64,000 nucleotides of DNA, taken from positions 42,948,617 to 43,012,616 of the forward strand of contig CM054179.1 of NCBI GenBank assembly GCA_028829895.1, given 5' to 3'. The notes under the pieces were generated by a model, which was not told the DNA's origin, did not search any database, and was given only the letters and a program-made list of their open reading frames with translations. Below, in pieces: positions 12,462 to 23,352 of this stretch. This DNA is from Sinotaia quadrata (Eukaryota; Mollusca; Gastropoda; Architaenioglossa; Viviparidae). Position 1 is the stretch's first letter; every line of letters starts with the position of its first letter. The translations under genes and the position numbers were made by a program.

Positions 12462-12600
12462 GAGAGGAAAAGGGAGGCAAGAGAGGAAAAGGGAGGCAAG
12501 AGAGAAAAAGGGAGGCAAGAGAGGAAAAAGGAGGCAAGAGAGAAAAAGGGAGGCAAGAGAGGAAAAAGGGAGACAAGCGAGAAAAAGATCAGGCAGAAAG
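12462..12600. repeat. 19-bp purine-only minisatellite, about 7 copies
   Basis: The unit is GAGAGGAAAAGGGAGGCAA with small variants; the last copy is diverged. Apart from one C per unit, the plus strand is entirely purine, so this is a strong strand-asymmetric, triplex-prone tract lying 40 bp from the preceding CA run. Confidence 0.95.
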
Positions 12601-13605
12601 AGTAATAAGAGGAAGAAAGAGTGAAAGTAGACAGAAAGGGGAAGGGGGGAAATTGGAGGATGAGTACATTTATCATGATCCTAACATGCACGCCAGCAGA
12701 AGAAAAGAAAGATGCACACACACAAAAAAACAGAGATAGAGAACGCCTCTTGATATTCTAAGAATGCAGTCACACAACTGCTTATGAAAGATAAATGAAT
12801 TCTTCTAAGAAAAAACAGTAAACTGAACTTACCTATATCTTCACTAGTTTCGACTGAAATTGTTCCTATCCACTGACACGGCTGACACTTCACTGTCTTC
12901 AATATTTATTCTCTCTCAAATGCAGAGAGGATACCTGACTGCTTTTAACTATTCCTGGAAATAGAAACAATTTAATAAATATTTCTGATGAAAGGTCTTT
13001 AAGTACTCATAAAGCAGATATATTTTCGAAAGGAATAACGATTATGAAAAAAAATATAAATGAGAACAGTTTAGATGAAAAAATTTAAAAGAACTGAATA
13101 ACTAGCTCAGAGTCATAAAATTATTAACCCATCCACAGTGGTATAAAAAGAAGTAATTAATTTAACACCAACACTCAAGTGTTCTGTTAATAAAGGATTA
13201 ACAGACGGATACATGATGACAGTGGTTTGCAAATCTAATTTTGTTCCAGCTACCAATGCAAAAAATCTTCAAAATACAATATCAATTTATCCCATAGCAC
13301 CAAAAGCAGGTTCATTAAACAGCGTCACTAAAACCCATTGGGATAAAAGGAATAATAACGTTCTCTGCAAGTGAACCCCATTCCAGTTTTGGAAAAGGAA
13401 CTAGCGACAGTTCTGGCTTAACATTTTCTTCCAAACTGCTGTACATATATTTGAGCGTTTGTGAGATTTAATGACCATTATCTAGTACCACCCCATCCAA
13501 CAACAACAAAAAAATCTAATAAGTATTACCAATCCAGAATAAACCAGTTATTAAAAATTTAGTGCAAGTGTTAACTATCACACCTTACCCCACCCACACA
13601 ACTTT
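12601..13605. other. Unannotated stretch
   Basis: A consensus splice donor on the minus strand (ATAG|GTAAGTTC, about 12829-12838) ends a short open frame beginning near 12902. It contains KCQPCQWIG but no acceptor or family match was recognised. Otherwise nothing is seen. Confidence 0.3.
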
Positions 13606-13624
13606 CTCTCTCTCTCTCTCTCTC
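13606..13624. repeat. (CT)n microsatellite
   Basis: A short run of about nine CT dinucleotides. Confidence 0.9.
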
Positions 13625-13687
13625 ACTTTAGTCGACAAGAGGACACGTTTTGTTTGCATTCATGCAGAAACAAATAATTGATCGCCA

Positions 13688-13835
13688 ACACGTTACTGGA
13701 TTGCAAACTATTTATACGGCCAATACGTCACTGGACGGCACATACTATTCACCGATCATGGACACGTCATTGGACGGCATACTATTCACCAATCATCAAT
13801 ACGTCACTGGTGTCGATCAGCAGTATGTCAATGGT
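13688..13835. repeat. Diverged ~36-40 bp tandem repeat, about 4 copies
   Basis: The recurring core is (A/C)ACGTCA(C/T)TGGACGGCA followed by CATACTATTCACC. The first and last copies are strongly diverged (CACGTTACTGGATTGCA, GTATGTCAATGG). Confidence 0.8.
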
Positions 13836-13907
13836 GAAATGTATTTTAAAAGAAAGATTTCTGGAAAGAAATTGCGCATTATTTAAAATGTGACGGTGTA
13901 TGTTGTT

Positions 13908-14245
13908 GAGTTCGGTCATAACAGACCTTTCTCTCATGACTTCCTATTGGCTCTTTGTTCTGTAGCCGAGCTCAACCATCACAGACCTTTCTCTTTCGAC
14001 TTCATATTGGTTCTTTGTTGTGCAGATTTCACTGACTTTTCCTCGACTTACTTCTATTGGCTCTATATCAGCTGCAGTTCCAAGCAGATTATCTGTTATC
14101 GATTTCTATTGGCTCTATATTCTGTAGCTGAGTTCAGGCACAACAGACCTTTCTTTCACATCTTCCTATTGGCTCTTTGTTCCGCAGCTGAGTTTAGCCA
14201 TCACGGACCTTTCTCTCATGACCAAATTGGCTCCCGGTTCTGTAT
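13908..14245. repeat. 60-bp repeat array carrying six CCAAT-box cores
   Basis: The unit is about 60 bp: GAGTTCGGTCATAACAGACC, then TTTCTCTCATGACTTCCTAT, then TGGCTCTTTGTTCTGTAGCC. Copies 3 and 4 are shortened to about 50 bp and diverged. Every unit keeps ATTGG(C/T)TC, the reverse of a CCAAT box, at 13946, 14006, 14056, 14108, 14168 and 14226. Twenty codons per unit keeps one plus frame open for 195 codons (13890-14474). That frame has no ATG near its start and repeats RPFSHDFLLALCS-like segments, so I treat it as a by-product of the repeat. Confidence 0.85.
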
Positions 14246-15032
14246 CAGGTCGAATTTCAGCCGATCATCTGTTACATCTGTATGCCATTTTCGTGCTGAT
14301 TTTGCAGAGTGGGGCACCAGTTCTTGTAGAAACAAGATAGATGTTGTATTAAGTCGTCGACATCATAATCGCCACCAGATGAGTAGAATCAGAATCCCTG
14401 GTCCTTTTAAGCAGCATGCAATCTTAGTCAATTTCCAGATACGTTTAACAGCACACGCTTTCGCGACAGTTTAATAAGGAACGATCAAATCAATTTGCAC
14501 CTATTTAATACGCCAATCTTCTAAATTAAACTACGAAATTACTAACTAGTGCGAATGTATTATCTTCATTTTTATACACCATGACCTATTGCAATTCCAG
14601 TTCCTGGGAGGAAGGGGGAAACTAATCGCTAACATGCACATAACACACAATTTAATCTATTAAACCGACGGTCTTAGATCTGTCAATCGAGCATGATGCT
14701 AAAACTGTTTATTATTATTACTACATATTTTCTTGGCTTTCACATCGCCTTCATACCTTCATCCTGCATATTACTGGCTTTGTGTGAGATGGCTTACTTC
14801 CATAAGTGAAAAAAAAATATACATCTATTGTCAGTCTCATTATTCCGCTGAAAGCAGAGCACTTTAGGCTGACCTGACTCTAAAGGCACGCTACGTCATT
14901 ACACTCACATCAGCATACGAAAAAAAGAAGTAAAAACATAGTTAACGGTGGCTATCAAGAGCGTACTATTATTATTATTTTATTTTTTTGAAGCGTTCTA
15001 TGAACGGGAGATTGAAAGTACGTATAATGTGA
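14246..15032. other. Unannotated stretch
   Basis: No repeat or gene signal was recognised. Short ATT trinucleotide runs lie at about 14711 and 14970. Confidence 0.4.
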
Positions 15033-15720
15033 AATCGTGCGTACTAACGTGAGGCTGAGTGTATATATAATTGTAATCGTGCGTACTAACGTGAGGCTGA
15101 GTGTATATATAATTGTAATCGTGCGTACTAACGTGAGGCTGAGTGTATATATAATTGTAATCGTGCGTACTAACGTGAGGCTGAGTACGTATAATGTGTA
15201 ATCGTGTGTACTAAAGTAAGACTAAGTGTACATACAATATGTAATTGTGTGTTCTAACATAAGATTGAGTGTATTAAACTATGATGTGTAATCGTGCGTA
15301 TTAGCGTGAGATTAAGTTTAGGGTGGGTGTGATCGTGCGTACTAATGTGAGACTGAGTGTACGTATACTGATTAATCTACTATATCGTGTTATATTCATT
15401 TGTAACAGTGCGTATTATTCGTTCTGAATGCGTTCTACGATTCATCTTAGCTACTGCGCGTACTATATACTTTATTTATTTATTCCTTTTGAATGAGTAT
15501 TTATCGTTGCCAATTGTGCATACTTGTAATGTGTAATTGTGTGTACTATTATTTTTGATCTTCAACGAATTTTTAATGTGTAATTTAGCGCTCTATTATT
15601 TTATTCTTCAGTCAATTTTTAATGCGTGACTGAGTTTACCCCGACATTTTTAACTGTTTAATAGTACATTTAAAATGTAACCGAGCGTACTTGAGAAATG
15701 TGAGTAAGCGTTCTTTTTTA
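15033..15720. repeat. ~42-bp minisatellite that decays toward its right end
   Basis: The core unit TAATCGTGCGTACTAACGTG then AGGCTGAGTGTATATATAAT is repeated almost exactly from about 15033 to 15190. After that, copies become progressively more diverged: GTGTACTAAAGTAAGACTAA, GTGTTCTAACATAAGATTGA, then only GCGTACT and AATGTGTAAT(T/C) words every 40-70 bp up to about 15710. Confidence 0.9.
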
Positions 15721-15841
15721 ACTTTAAATTAGTGCATTCAACTACAATGCTCGCTTGCATGTATAATTCTTCTTCGAAGAATGAAAAGATTTAAAATAAA
15801 TTGTAAATGTATGCAGAAAACGTACACTATAAGAAAGCATT

Positions 15842-15859
15842 ACACACACACACACACAC
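15842..15859. repeat. (CA)n microsatellite
   Basis: Nine CA dinucleotides. Confidence 0.95.
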
Positions 15860-16225
15860 CGACTTATCATCTGTGACATGTAAAAAACAAAAATTACCAT
15901 AAACAAAACAACTAGTACAACAAAACCAATCAACTAAATGCATTTAAAATGCCAGAGGCATGGAGCAAATCGCACACTGATCAGATTAAGTGAATGCATC
16001 CACAATTCAGCACACTCTTCCTCCCCAAATCCGTATAAAAAGCACGCTAATGAAAAGAATGCAACCATTCATCAAGTTGCGATCCTGCCATTTTCGGCAA
16101 AAGGTGCAAAAGAAAATGGGGAAAGAACAGGAATACAAATCACACGTATGTAAATAAACAGCCATGAGAGCTTCGCAGACTTACTTAGATACTTTAGCTC
16201 GATCGTCTGATGATAATGAAGCACA

Positions 16226-16621
16226 TGGGCCAACTAAGGTACTAAACATGAAGGCCAACTAAGGTACTAAACATGAAGGCCAACTAAGGTACTAAACATG
16301 AAGGCCAACTAAGGTACTAAACATGAAGGCCAACTAAGGTACTAAACATGAAGGCCAACTAAGGTACTAAACATGAAGGCCAACTAAGGTACTAAACATG
16401 AAGGCCAACTAAGGTACTAAACATGAAGGCCAACTAAGGTACTAAACATAAAGGCCAACTAAGGTACTAAACATGAAGGCCAACTAAGGTACTAAACATG
16501 AAGGCCAACTAAGGTACTAAACATGAAGGCCAACTAAGGTACTAAACATGAAGGCCAACTAAGGTACTAAACATAAAGGCCAACTAAGGTACTAAACATA
16601 CAGGCCAATTAAGGTACTAAA
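16226..16621. repeat. 25-bp minisatellite, about 16 near-perfect copies
   Basis: The unit is AAGGCCAACTAAGGTACTAA then ACATG. Nearly all copies are identical. A few carry ACATA instead of ACATG, and the last carries CAATTAAGG. Such uniformity implies very recent expansion or ongoing homogenisation. Confidence 0.98.
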
Positions 16622-17062
16622 ACGTAGGGCACGTGAGGTATTGATAACTGTAGGACAGCTAAGATACTGATGCACGAACTGATTGATGCATTTGGGCCGA
16701 CTAAGGTAGAGATACACGTAGGCAGTCTGAGGAACAGTTGCATTTAGGCCGATTAAGGTGCTCATGCATTTAGCGAATAAGGTACTGATGAATTTGGGTC
16801 GACTATGGTACTTAAGCCGACTAAAGTACTGATGAATATAGACCGACTAAAGTACTGATGAATATAGACCGACTAATGTACTGATGAATATAGACCGACT
16901 AATGTACTGATGAATATAGACCGACTAATGCACTGATGAATATAGACCGACTAAAGTACTGATGAATATAGACCGACTAATGTACTGATGAATATAGACC
17001 GACTAATGTATTGATGCATATAGGTCGTCGTACTGATGCAAGCAGGCCGAATGAGATACTGA
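16622..17062. repeat. 26-bp repeat related to the preceding 25-bp array
   Basis: The section 16622-16815 is strongly diverged, with words such as GCCGACTAAGGT and TACTGATGCATTTAG. From about 16815 to 17010 the unit TAGACCGACTAA(A/T)GTACTG then ATGAATA is homogeneous again, with about 7-8 copies. It aligns with the 25-bp unit (GGCCAACTAAGGTACTAAAC), so both arrays descend from one ancestor. Confidence 0.92.
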
Positions 17063-17734
17063 TTTGACTAAAGTAGACGTGCATAAACCTCCAGCACGAA
17101 ATGAGAATGAAATCACTTTTAGGACACTGTGGTTTATTGGTATTAAAAGAAGCTAGGAAAAAAATACAATTTTAAAAGGGCAAATGGTTAGAAATTCAAA
17201 CAATTAGCCACTGAGCAAATGGTCAAAATAATAACAAGTGCCACTTGGGTGTATTTTTTTAAAAAAAGCAATGGTTGGCTTTATACTCTAAGCAATCACA
17301 TTAGGAGAAACACCACATTGGGCACAAAAAAAGTTTTTTTTTATAGTTTTGTTGCTACAATGTATATCTCACATAGTTGTTTGTTTTTCAATATTTACAA
17401 TTAAAGAGTAGAAATTCAGACATTGAAAAAATTGCAGATACACTTATTACAGAGAGAAGCACACTGTACGTAATCAATTTGCAACATACCATTAAACCAA
17501 TGACAGGAAAAACTGAATAACCTGTAGAATGATTTGCATGATTTTGCTCCTATGTGCATATCAAAATCAATGATGGCCTAAATAAATCAACTATTGTTCT
17601 GATCTTTTTCACTGTCGTCAGTCTAGGAAGGCACCGGTATCCTCCAACATAAACGTGGTGTTGGATATCACGTGACTAGTAAATTAATGGTTTATAGGAT
17701 TCCTCAGCTCAGCTGACTTTTTCATATAAATACA
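17063..17734. other. Unannotated AT-rich stretch
   Basis: Nothing was recognised beyond short T and A runs. Confidence 0.4.
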
Positions 17735-18362
17735 ATGACCTCAGTTTGCATTTGTTTTTTAAATTTGTCTCCCCTTTTCACATCTTCAGTTAATATGCTT
17801 TATTCTCAGTGCAGCTTCAGCTAAAATTTGTTCTTTGTTCCTAAGACAATATGGTCTTCTCCGTATTGTTCTTATTTGTTATTATAGCACATTTAAGACG
17901 TAATTAAGTTAATACACTTAGGTCAGAGAGCACGCATAAGTTTTCGGGAAATCCCGTTTCGTACCGATGCGTCAGTACCATTAGTTTGCATTTGTAGACT
18001 ATTACTATGGGACCCTGGGTTCACACTGTTATTTGTTCTGATGGGACACTCACATTGCTATTGTTTTCAAGGCATCTAATTCCTTCTAGCGGAATTGGTA
18101 CTTAGTTCCTGTAACACTTTCATTTGCATCTGTTGTTTGTTCCCCTGGCACCCTTAGTTCGTATTTGTTATTTTACCCTTAGATTTGGTTTGCAGTTGTT
18201 GCGCCTTTTTCCTTCGGGAAAGGCAGTCTCAGCCCATTTCAGTTGTTTTCTCACATGGCAGCCTCACTGTGTATCGGTTGTTTTTTCGTGTGGCATGATG
18301 CGCAGTTCGAACTGTTATCTGTACCCCTCTCGGTATCCTCAGTACACAGCTTTGTTTACTCG
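17735..18362. repeat. Fossil tandem repeat, period about 50 bp
   Basis: Words of the type CAGTTTGCATTTGTT...CCC(C)TGGCACCCTTAG recur irregularly: at 17743 (CAGTTTGCATTTGTT), 17982 (TAGTTTGCATTTGTA), 18120 (CATTTGCATCTGTTGTTTGT), 18156 (TAGTTCGTATTTGTT), 18190 (GGTTTGCAGTTGTT), 18238 (TCAGTTGTTTTCTCACATGG), 18273 (TATCGGTTGTTTTTTCGTGT) and 18303 (CAGTTCGAACTGTTA). The period is visible but individual identity is low. Confidence 0.6.
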
Positions 18363-19242
18363 ATTTGCTAAGGTCGGATAAGTATTAGCAGGGAGACAAT
18401 CCGTTCTATTCGCCTGAACCTGTACTCTTCCAATACTTATTTTAGTTACCCGGACTGACAATGCGAGCTGAATAAAAAAGCACTTATTAAAAAGAAGAAA
18501 AAAATATCTCCACAAACCTGACCAGGACTCAGAAACCAATTAATTAAACCCACTTAACAGACTATGCCCTGAACAAGCCAGGCCAGACCCAGACACTTTA
18601 AACACGTTCTCCTTGCGTAGGGTCCGCGCATTCTGAACTAAGAGAGCAGGTAACAAGAGGCGAGAAAAAGAGAGCCCACGTAACAACCTATCTCCCTTCG
18701 AATCCACACCCGAAGCTTCCGCCATGTAGACACGTTTTAAACATACAACTGCTAAGCTTGAAGATGAGATCCACGGAGGATTTACTAAGAAGAAATCAAC
18801 AACTGTACAGGAGCAGCATAACACAGCGACAGGCAGCCCTCGGCAAGAAGTAAACGAAAGCCTCGACAGAGAGACTTGTGTTTACAATCACGCCAGGGAG
18901 CCGGCTTCTGTCAGTCAACTGTGGATACTTCTTTGTCTTCACGATCTTTAATGTAAAGGGTAGCAATTGAGACAAGTTACCAATTAATGTGTGTGTTGTG
19001 TGTGTGTTTGGAGAGATAGAGGACAAAGAGGAATTAAAGTGTGGTGGTGGCAATTATAATGCTGTAAAATAGTGTTAAAAAAAATAAAACAGCGTTAATA
19101 CACAACAACAATGTTGTTTACTGTAACCAAGCAAAAAAAAAAAATAAATTCAAGTGCGCGCATGCGCACACATACACAATTTTGCAAAATATCCAAAAGA
19201 TTCAACTTTCCAGCAGCATTCAAATATAGAAACATATCACAG
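18363..19242. other. Unannotated stretch, locally GC-richer at 18550-18920
   Basis: A consensus-like donor (GAGCAG|GTAACA, plus, about 18651) and a minus open frame 18540-18824 lie here. Neither has a partner signal that I trust. Confidence 0.3.
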
Positions 19243-19250
19243 TGACGTCA
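19243..19250. promoter_or_regulatory. CRE palindrome TGACGTCA (site 3)
   Basis: The palindrome extends to AGTGACGTCACT (12 bp, perfectly self-complementary). About 215 bp downstream is a strong TATA-like word (CTATATATAAGG, 19457-19468), itself preceded by TGATTGGTCAG, which contains a reversed CCAAT box. Together these could form a promoter reading rightwards. The dispersed repeat at 19555 begins shortly after. Confidence 0.35.
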
Positions 19251-19554
19251 CTGGTTCTGTAGGTGCGCAGTAACACAGTGCATTCATCTGTCAGTGTTGT
19301 CTCTGGGTGAGTAGGTAGAAGACAAAAAATAGGGTGGGGTGGGGGGGAAGAACGTTTTCCAATGCAAACAGTTTCATATCTCACTGAATTTAACATTAGA
19401 AAATATTTGTCTTTTTATCCTGATTGGTCAGACTAGGTACACACAAAAAGTATGGGCTATATATAAGGAAACATCACATGAAACTACTGCAGCTTTGCCT
19501 AGACAAGGTTATGTACAAACTATTATCGCTATAATTTCATTACTCCATTTCTGT

Positions 19555-20075
19555 TCTCTGATAAGAACTATCCTGTGATTTATATTGACACTTATTTTTT
19601 GTATAATGTATTAGGATATAAGACTATAAACTATTCAAATGTGGTTCGTGGATATATTGATGTCAAATAATCTTTTCATTGTATGTGCTAAATGTTTATA
19701 AATTTATTGTTAAATTTATTGACCTTCTTACACATATTGAGAACCGTATGTTGGAGAAGACACTGGGTGGATAGGGGCTTGCTAATATAGAATAAAAGAC
19801 GGATTTATCTTCACCTTTGGTATGAATTTTTGTACCTACAAAAATATTGTGACAGTAAATGTTTGTCTTTAATGTGATAAGAAGAAAGTAAAAGTTTACA
19901 GTGCCTGAATATCTGCTAAGTGAGAGAGACGAATAGTGTCTTCTGGAGACTTATTAATAGCATAAATTAAGATTCTCATCATTCGTAATTAGTTATGGGT
20001 GCTTGAATAATAATAATCATAGCCAATAACTAGTGTGGCGTAGGTGTCACACATTTTGATTATAACTTAGAGAAG
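19555..20075 (+). repeat. Dispersed repeat family, copy A
   Basis: It aligns over about 500 bp with copy B (22728-23262). Shared words in order: ATAAGAACTATC, GATATATTGATGTCAA, TTTATTGACC, GGGTGGAT(A/G)GGGGCT, AAAGACGGATTT(A/G)TCTTC, TGTCTTTAATG, GTTTACAGTGCC, AAGTGAGAGAGACGA, TTAATTAGTTATGG-like, and the right end TGGCGTAGGTGTCAC. No reverse transcriptase or transposase frame is visible. Class unknown: it could be a non-autonomous element or the 3' end of a longer one. Confidence 0.85.
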
Positions 20076-20361
20076 GGTTATCTTCCCAGACTGTGAGGGT
20101 GACCTCTGGTTTCCACGCAAACAATTTACAATTACAACATGCATTAACTAATTCCAACTTCGGCAGCATAGTATATTTCTTTACTGTGAAAGATGGAAAA
20201 ACGTTCGCCCACACCAGCATTCCCTTCCTTTCCTTTTCACTTAGCTTTCCATTAACGCACAATGTCGAAAACCGAAGGTTTCCGTCAATATATTCTGCAC
20301 AGCATGGCGACCACCACAGTGAAAGGTTGAACTGCAGTTTACAACCTGAACAAGAAGCCAT
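20047..20361 (-). CDS. Weak ATG-initiated open frame, 104 residues
   Basis: It starts with a true ATG (MASCSGCKLQFNLS) and runs to TGA. It has ten cysteines, some in pairs (SPCCAEY, NACCNCK), and no hydrophobic leader. It is one of the longest ATG-started frames not made of tandem repeats. The start context lacks a purine at -3, and the last ~10 codons run into the end of dispersed repeat copy A. I recognise no family. A frame of this size is expected by chance in 64 kb. Confidence 0.15.
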   Translation of the reverse strand: MASCSGCKLQFNLSLWWSPCCAEYIDGNLRFSTLCVNGKLSEKERKGMLVWANVFPSFTVKKYTMLPKLELVNACCNCKLFAWKPEVTLTVWEDNPSLSYNQNV

Positions 20362-20818
20362 CCACTCTTTAATTAACTTACAATATTACCTAACAACTTA
20401 AGAGACAAATTGAAGTTGCTCCCTTCAGCGAAAGCTTTGTTGATATAATACAGCACAAATCTTGTATGATAAAAAAAAAAGCCACTCTCTTCGAGAATGT
20501 AACCGACCAGTACACGCGTCTTGAATGCTAAGTAGCCAACCTAGAAGAAAAATCTTTGCCGTGAGCGACTGGCTTTCAGAATGGAAATTTCACACTTATT
20601 ACGCTGATTTGGTTCTGATTAGCGAATAGAGGGGGTAGGGGTTGAGGGGATTTTTAAAAAAAAAACACCCCGAGATCACTTCCTATCTAATTCACGCCCG
20701 TTTGTGTCGCTTTCCACAAGACATTTCAGGACATTTAACTCCTGAACAGGTTCTTCAAACAAGAAAATTTACTTTACTAGAAAATAGACTGTGAATATAT
20801 ATACTGAACAGCACAACA

Positions 20819-20847
20819 ATCACACACACACACACACACACACACAC
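20819..20847. repeat. (CA)n microsatellite
   Basis: About 14 CA dinucleotides. Confidence 0.95.
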
Positions 20848-21085
20848 CAAAATATAAAACAGTAAAAGATAAATATTCAAAGAGGGATACAGAAGAATTA
20901 CACAAAACCTATGGTTATAAATTAATTTACTAATTCTTGTCTTGAAAGAAAAACGTCTAATACAAAAATACAATCTTAATTAAAAAGTAAGCTCCCATAA
21001 GTATATAAATATTAGAAAATATTAAAACAACCTCAAATTATTCTTAACAGCAATCCCGAAACATATACCCATGGAATAAAAATGC

Positions 21086-21154
<69 letters not shown>
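21086..21154. repeat. Long (AC)n microsatellite
   Basis: About 34 uninterrupted AC dinucleotides, among the longest dinucleotide runs in the window. Confidence 0.97.
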
Positions 21155-21157
<3 letters not shown>

Positions 21158-22727
21158 TTGATTAACGTTACTTTTTATGCTACCTCTTTGTTTCACGTTT
21201 GATCATTACAAAATAAAGTGGAAATAAAATTCCTAAATTATCATACACTACTGAACGGGCCCAGCATGCTGGATTGAAAAGACTGAAATAGTAGCCGTTT
21301 AAAGAAACAATGCAAATAGCCTACTTCATGTCCAGTGCAGGGAAATGTTTGACTAAGAAAAAGAACAAAACACGCGACAGTCTGCTACTGGAACGATGCT
21401 AGATTTGTCTCTGATTAGCAGCTGCGTCATTCGCCGTCAACAATAATGCTCTGTACCATTAAGTGTAATTTTTCAAAAGAATTCTTTTCCCGATGAGAAT
21501 AGGAATTTCCTTCCAAACGATTTTGTGTAAAGGTCACAGTTCTACAGGAGCTGCACCATTTACTATTAAAAAACAAACAAACAATAAAAGCGGTTAGTTC
21601 CGCTGTAAGTTCTTCAAAATAAAATGTAAGTGTTACTGAGAGTACCATCCGAGTACGTGTAGAAATTAAAGTGTTTCACGTGCTCTGGTTATTAGCTTTG
21701 ACTTAACCTATTACATCTCCTTGGGTACTGATCTTAACTAGTTAGCTTACCTTCGGTACATAAAGAAACCCTTGTATGTTATCTGATTTTGACGAATGAT
21801 AACAACGTAATACCCTAACGTACCTTGTGCACTGAACACAAAATTAACGTACTATGGTGGAGTAAATTTGCATATCTGTTTTGAACTTCTACGGAAGAGA
21901 CCGTGGGTAGTGTCGGTCAGTCAGTATTACATAATCACGGCACTAATGAACTAACCCGACATGTTCTGGCTCTTGCCACCAGGAGAGGGGGGACCCTCGC
22001 TCACTAAATCAGTGTCAATCAAAGGGACTCAACCACGTAACAACAAACCTCAAAGAGTTACCAACGCAAATTGTGTGATAGAAACTAAAGACAAGGAATT
22101 TTGATGATCAAAAGGAGTTGCTACAGGTGCCCCCAAATAACGTAACTTGCCTTCAGGCCTGATGCCGAGTCATCATGGCTAATGACCTATTGTTCTGCCT
22201 GCCATCAAGAAAAGCAAACCTGATAAGTATATATAGTCAGTCTGGACTGTAATGCGTCACTGGCAGAGAATTAAGTTCCGAACTTTTGATGGTTTGTTTT
22301 GGTCAAGAGCAGAAAGGTATGTTTGGAAAAGTTGGAAAATATACTTGCGCAAACTAAACTTTTATTGTGAAAAGTGGAGTTACTAGAGATAAGTGATAAT
22401 AGGTTTTACATAACCTGATTTAGGTGCTGTTTCAATAGTCTTTCTTGCACTTTTTGTATCAAAGCCACAAGATTGTTGTTCATCTATTACTATCAATTTC
22501 ACGTGATTTCCTCCTCATGCTGCAGAACACAGATTCACTATTATTCTCTTGGGGTTACCCGGTTTGCTCCTTTGCCATACCAGCTCCATCAAGCAGAATG
22601 ACATTTGTAGCAATTTCTAGTAACTCCTTGTATTAGAAATTGCTCATTGTAGCCAGCATATCTTGCCTCTACACGTCAATGGAGTGCAGTGTATTTTTTA
22701 CACTTACACACTGCAGTAGATACTTCT
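21155..22727. other. Unannotated stretch with a few element-like words
   Basis: The word GGTGGAGTAAATTTGC at about 21856 is shared with the left parts of copies C and D of the dispersed repeat (46196, 49800, 49848). A TATA-like GTATATATAGTC lies at 22227. The segment 22445-22640 gives an open frame on plus and a coding-like minus frame (with LLDGAGMAKEQTG and MRRKSREI) broken by stops. It may be a decayed gene or transposon fragment; I do not recognise it. Confidence 0.3.
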
Positions 22728-23262
22728 CTTATAAGAACTATCTTGTAATTTGTATTGACATTAAATTATTGACTTGTGTTTTATGACATAAGACTGCTTA
22801 GATATTAAAATTATTTGAACATAGTTTCATGGAAATATTGATGTCAAGTGATCTTTTTCACTGTATTTGTCATATGGATATTTGATTGTTGATTCAATAA
22901 ATTTATTGACCTTTTTACACACATTGATAACCTGTTAGATAAGAAAGCGGGTGGATGGGGGCTCGCTAAATGTAGATTAAAGACGGATTTGTCTTCTCAT
23001 TTAGTAAGACGTTTTCCACCTACGGAAATAATGTGTGTCGATAAATGTGTGTCTTTGATGTTGTGGAAGAGAGAAGACGTTTACAGCGCCCGCATATCCG
23101 CCAAGTGAGAGAGACGAGTGGTATTTACTGGAGAATTATTAATAACAAATTATGATTCTCATCTCTTGTAATTAGTTATGGACTATTAATTAATTAATAA
23201 TAATCATAACCATTAACTAGGTGGCGTTGGCGTCACAGAATCCCTAGTTAAAGAATAGCTTC
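22728..23262 (+). repeat. Dispersed repeat family, copy B
   Basis: Same orientation and same order of conserved words as copy A. Its right half also aligns with copy C: AGATTAA(A/C)AGA(C/T)GGATTT, GAGACGTTTTCCACCT, GTTTACAG, GCATATCCGCCAAGTGAGA, GGAGAATTATTAATAAC, and the end ACTAGGTGGCGTTGGCGTCAC. After the common end, B and C still share AATAGCTTCTT, so the element runs a little past GTCAC. Confidence 0.87.
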
Positions 23263-23344
23263 TTAGGGCGCCAGTACGTAGTTTCAATACAGTAAGTTAA
23301 AAAAAAATAAAGACACCGGAAAGAAGCCCTGGGAATTAGTTTCG

Positions 23345-23352
23345 TGACGTCA
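23345..23352. promoter_or_regulatory. CRE palindrome TGACGTCA (site 4)
   Basis: GTGACGTCATCCAAT: the palindrome is followed at once by a forward CCAAT core (23354-23358). It lies about 85 bp right of dispersed copy B. No TATA box was seen nearby. Confidence 0.3.

Noticed and set aside
12829..12902. Short minus exon with consensus donor ATAG|GTAAGT
   Set aside because: A GTAAGT-type donor word is expected a few times by chance on two strands of 64 kb, and no acceptor or protein similarity supports it. The same reasoning applies to the donor at 4402.
13890..14474. 195-codon plus frame, the longest in the window
   Set aside because: It is carried by the 60-bp repeat, begins without an ATG, and shows no domain outside the repeat.
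16226..16621. Regular short repeats resembling a CRISPR array
   Set aside because: Units follow each other without unique spacers, no cas-like genes exist, and the sequence is eukaryotic in character. The same applies to all other arrays.
22732..23240. A tRNA or other RNA gene within the dispersed repeat
   Set aside because: No cloverleaf, pol III box pair or known RNA motif was recognisable in copies A-C.
19555..23262. Copies A and B as the two LTRs of a retrotransposon
   Set aside because: The sequence between them has no gag-pol-like frame, primer-binding site or polypurine tract that I can see, and copies C and D occur alone far away.
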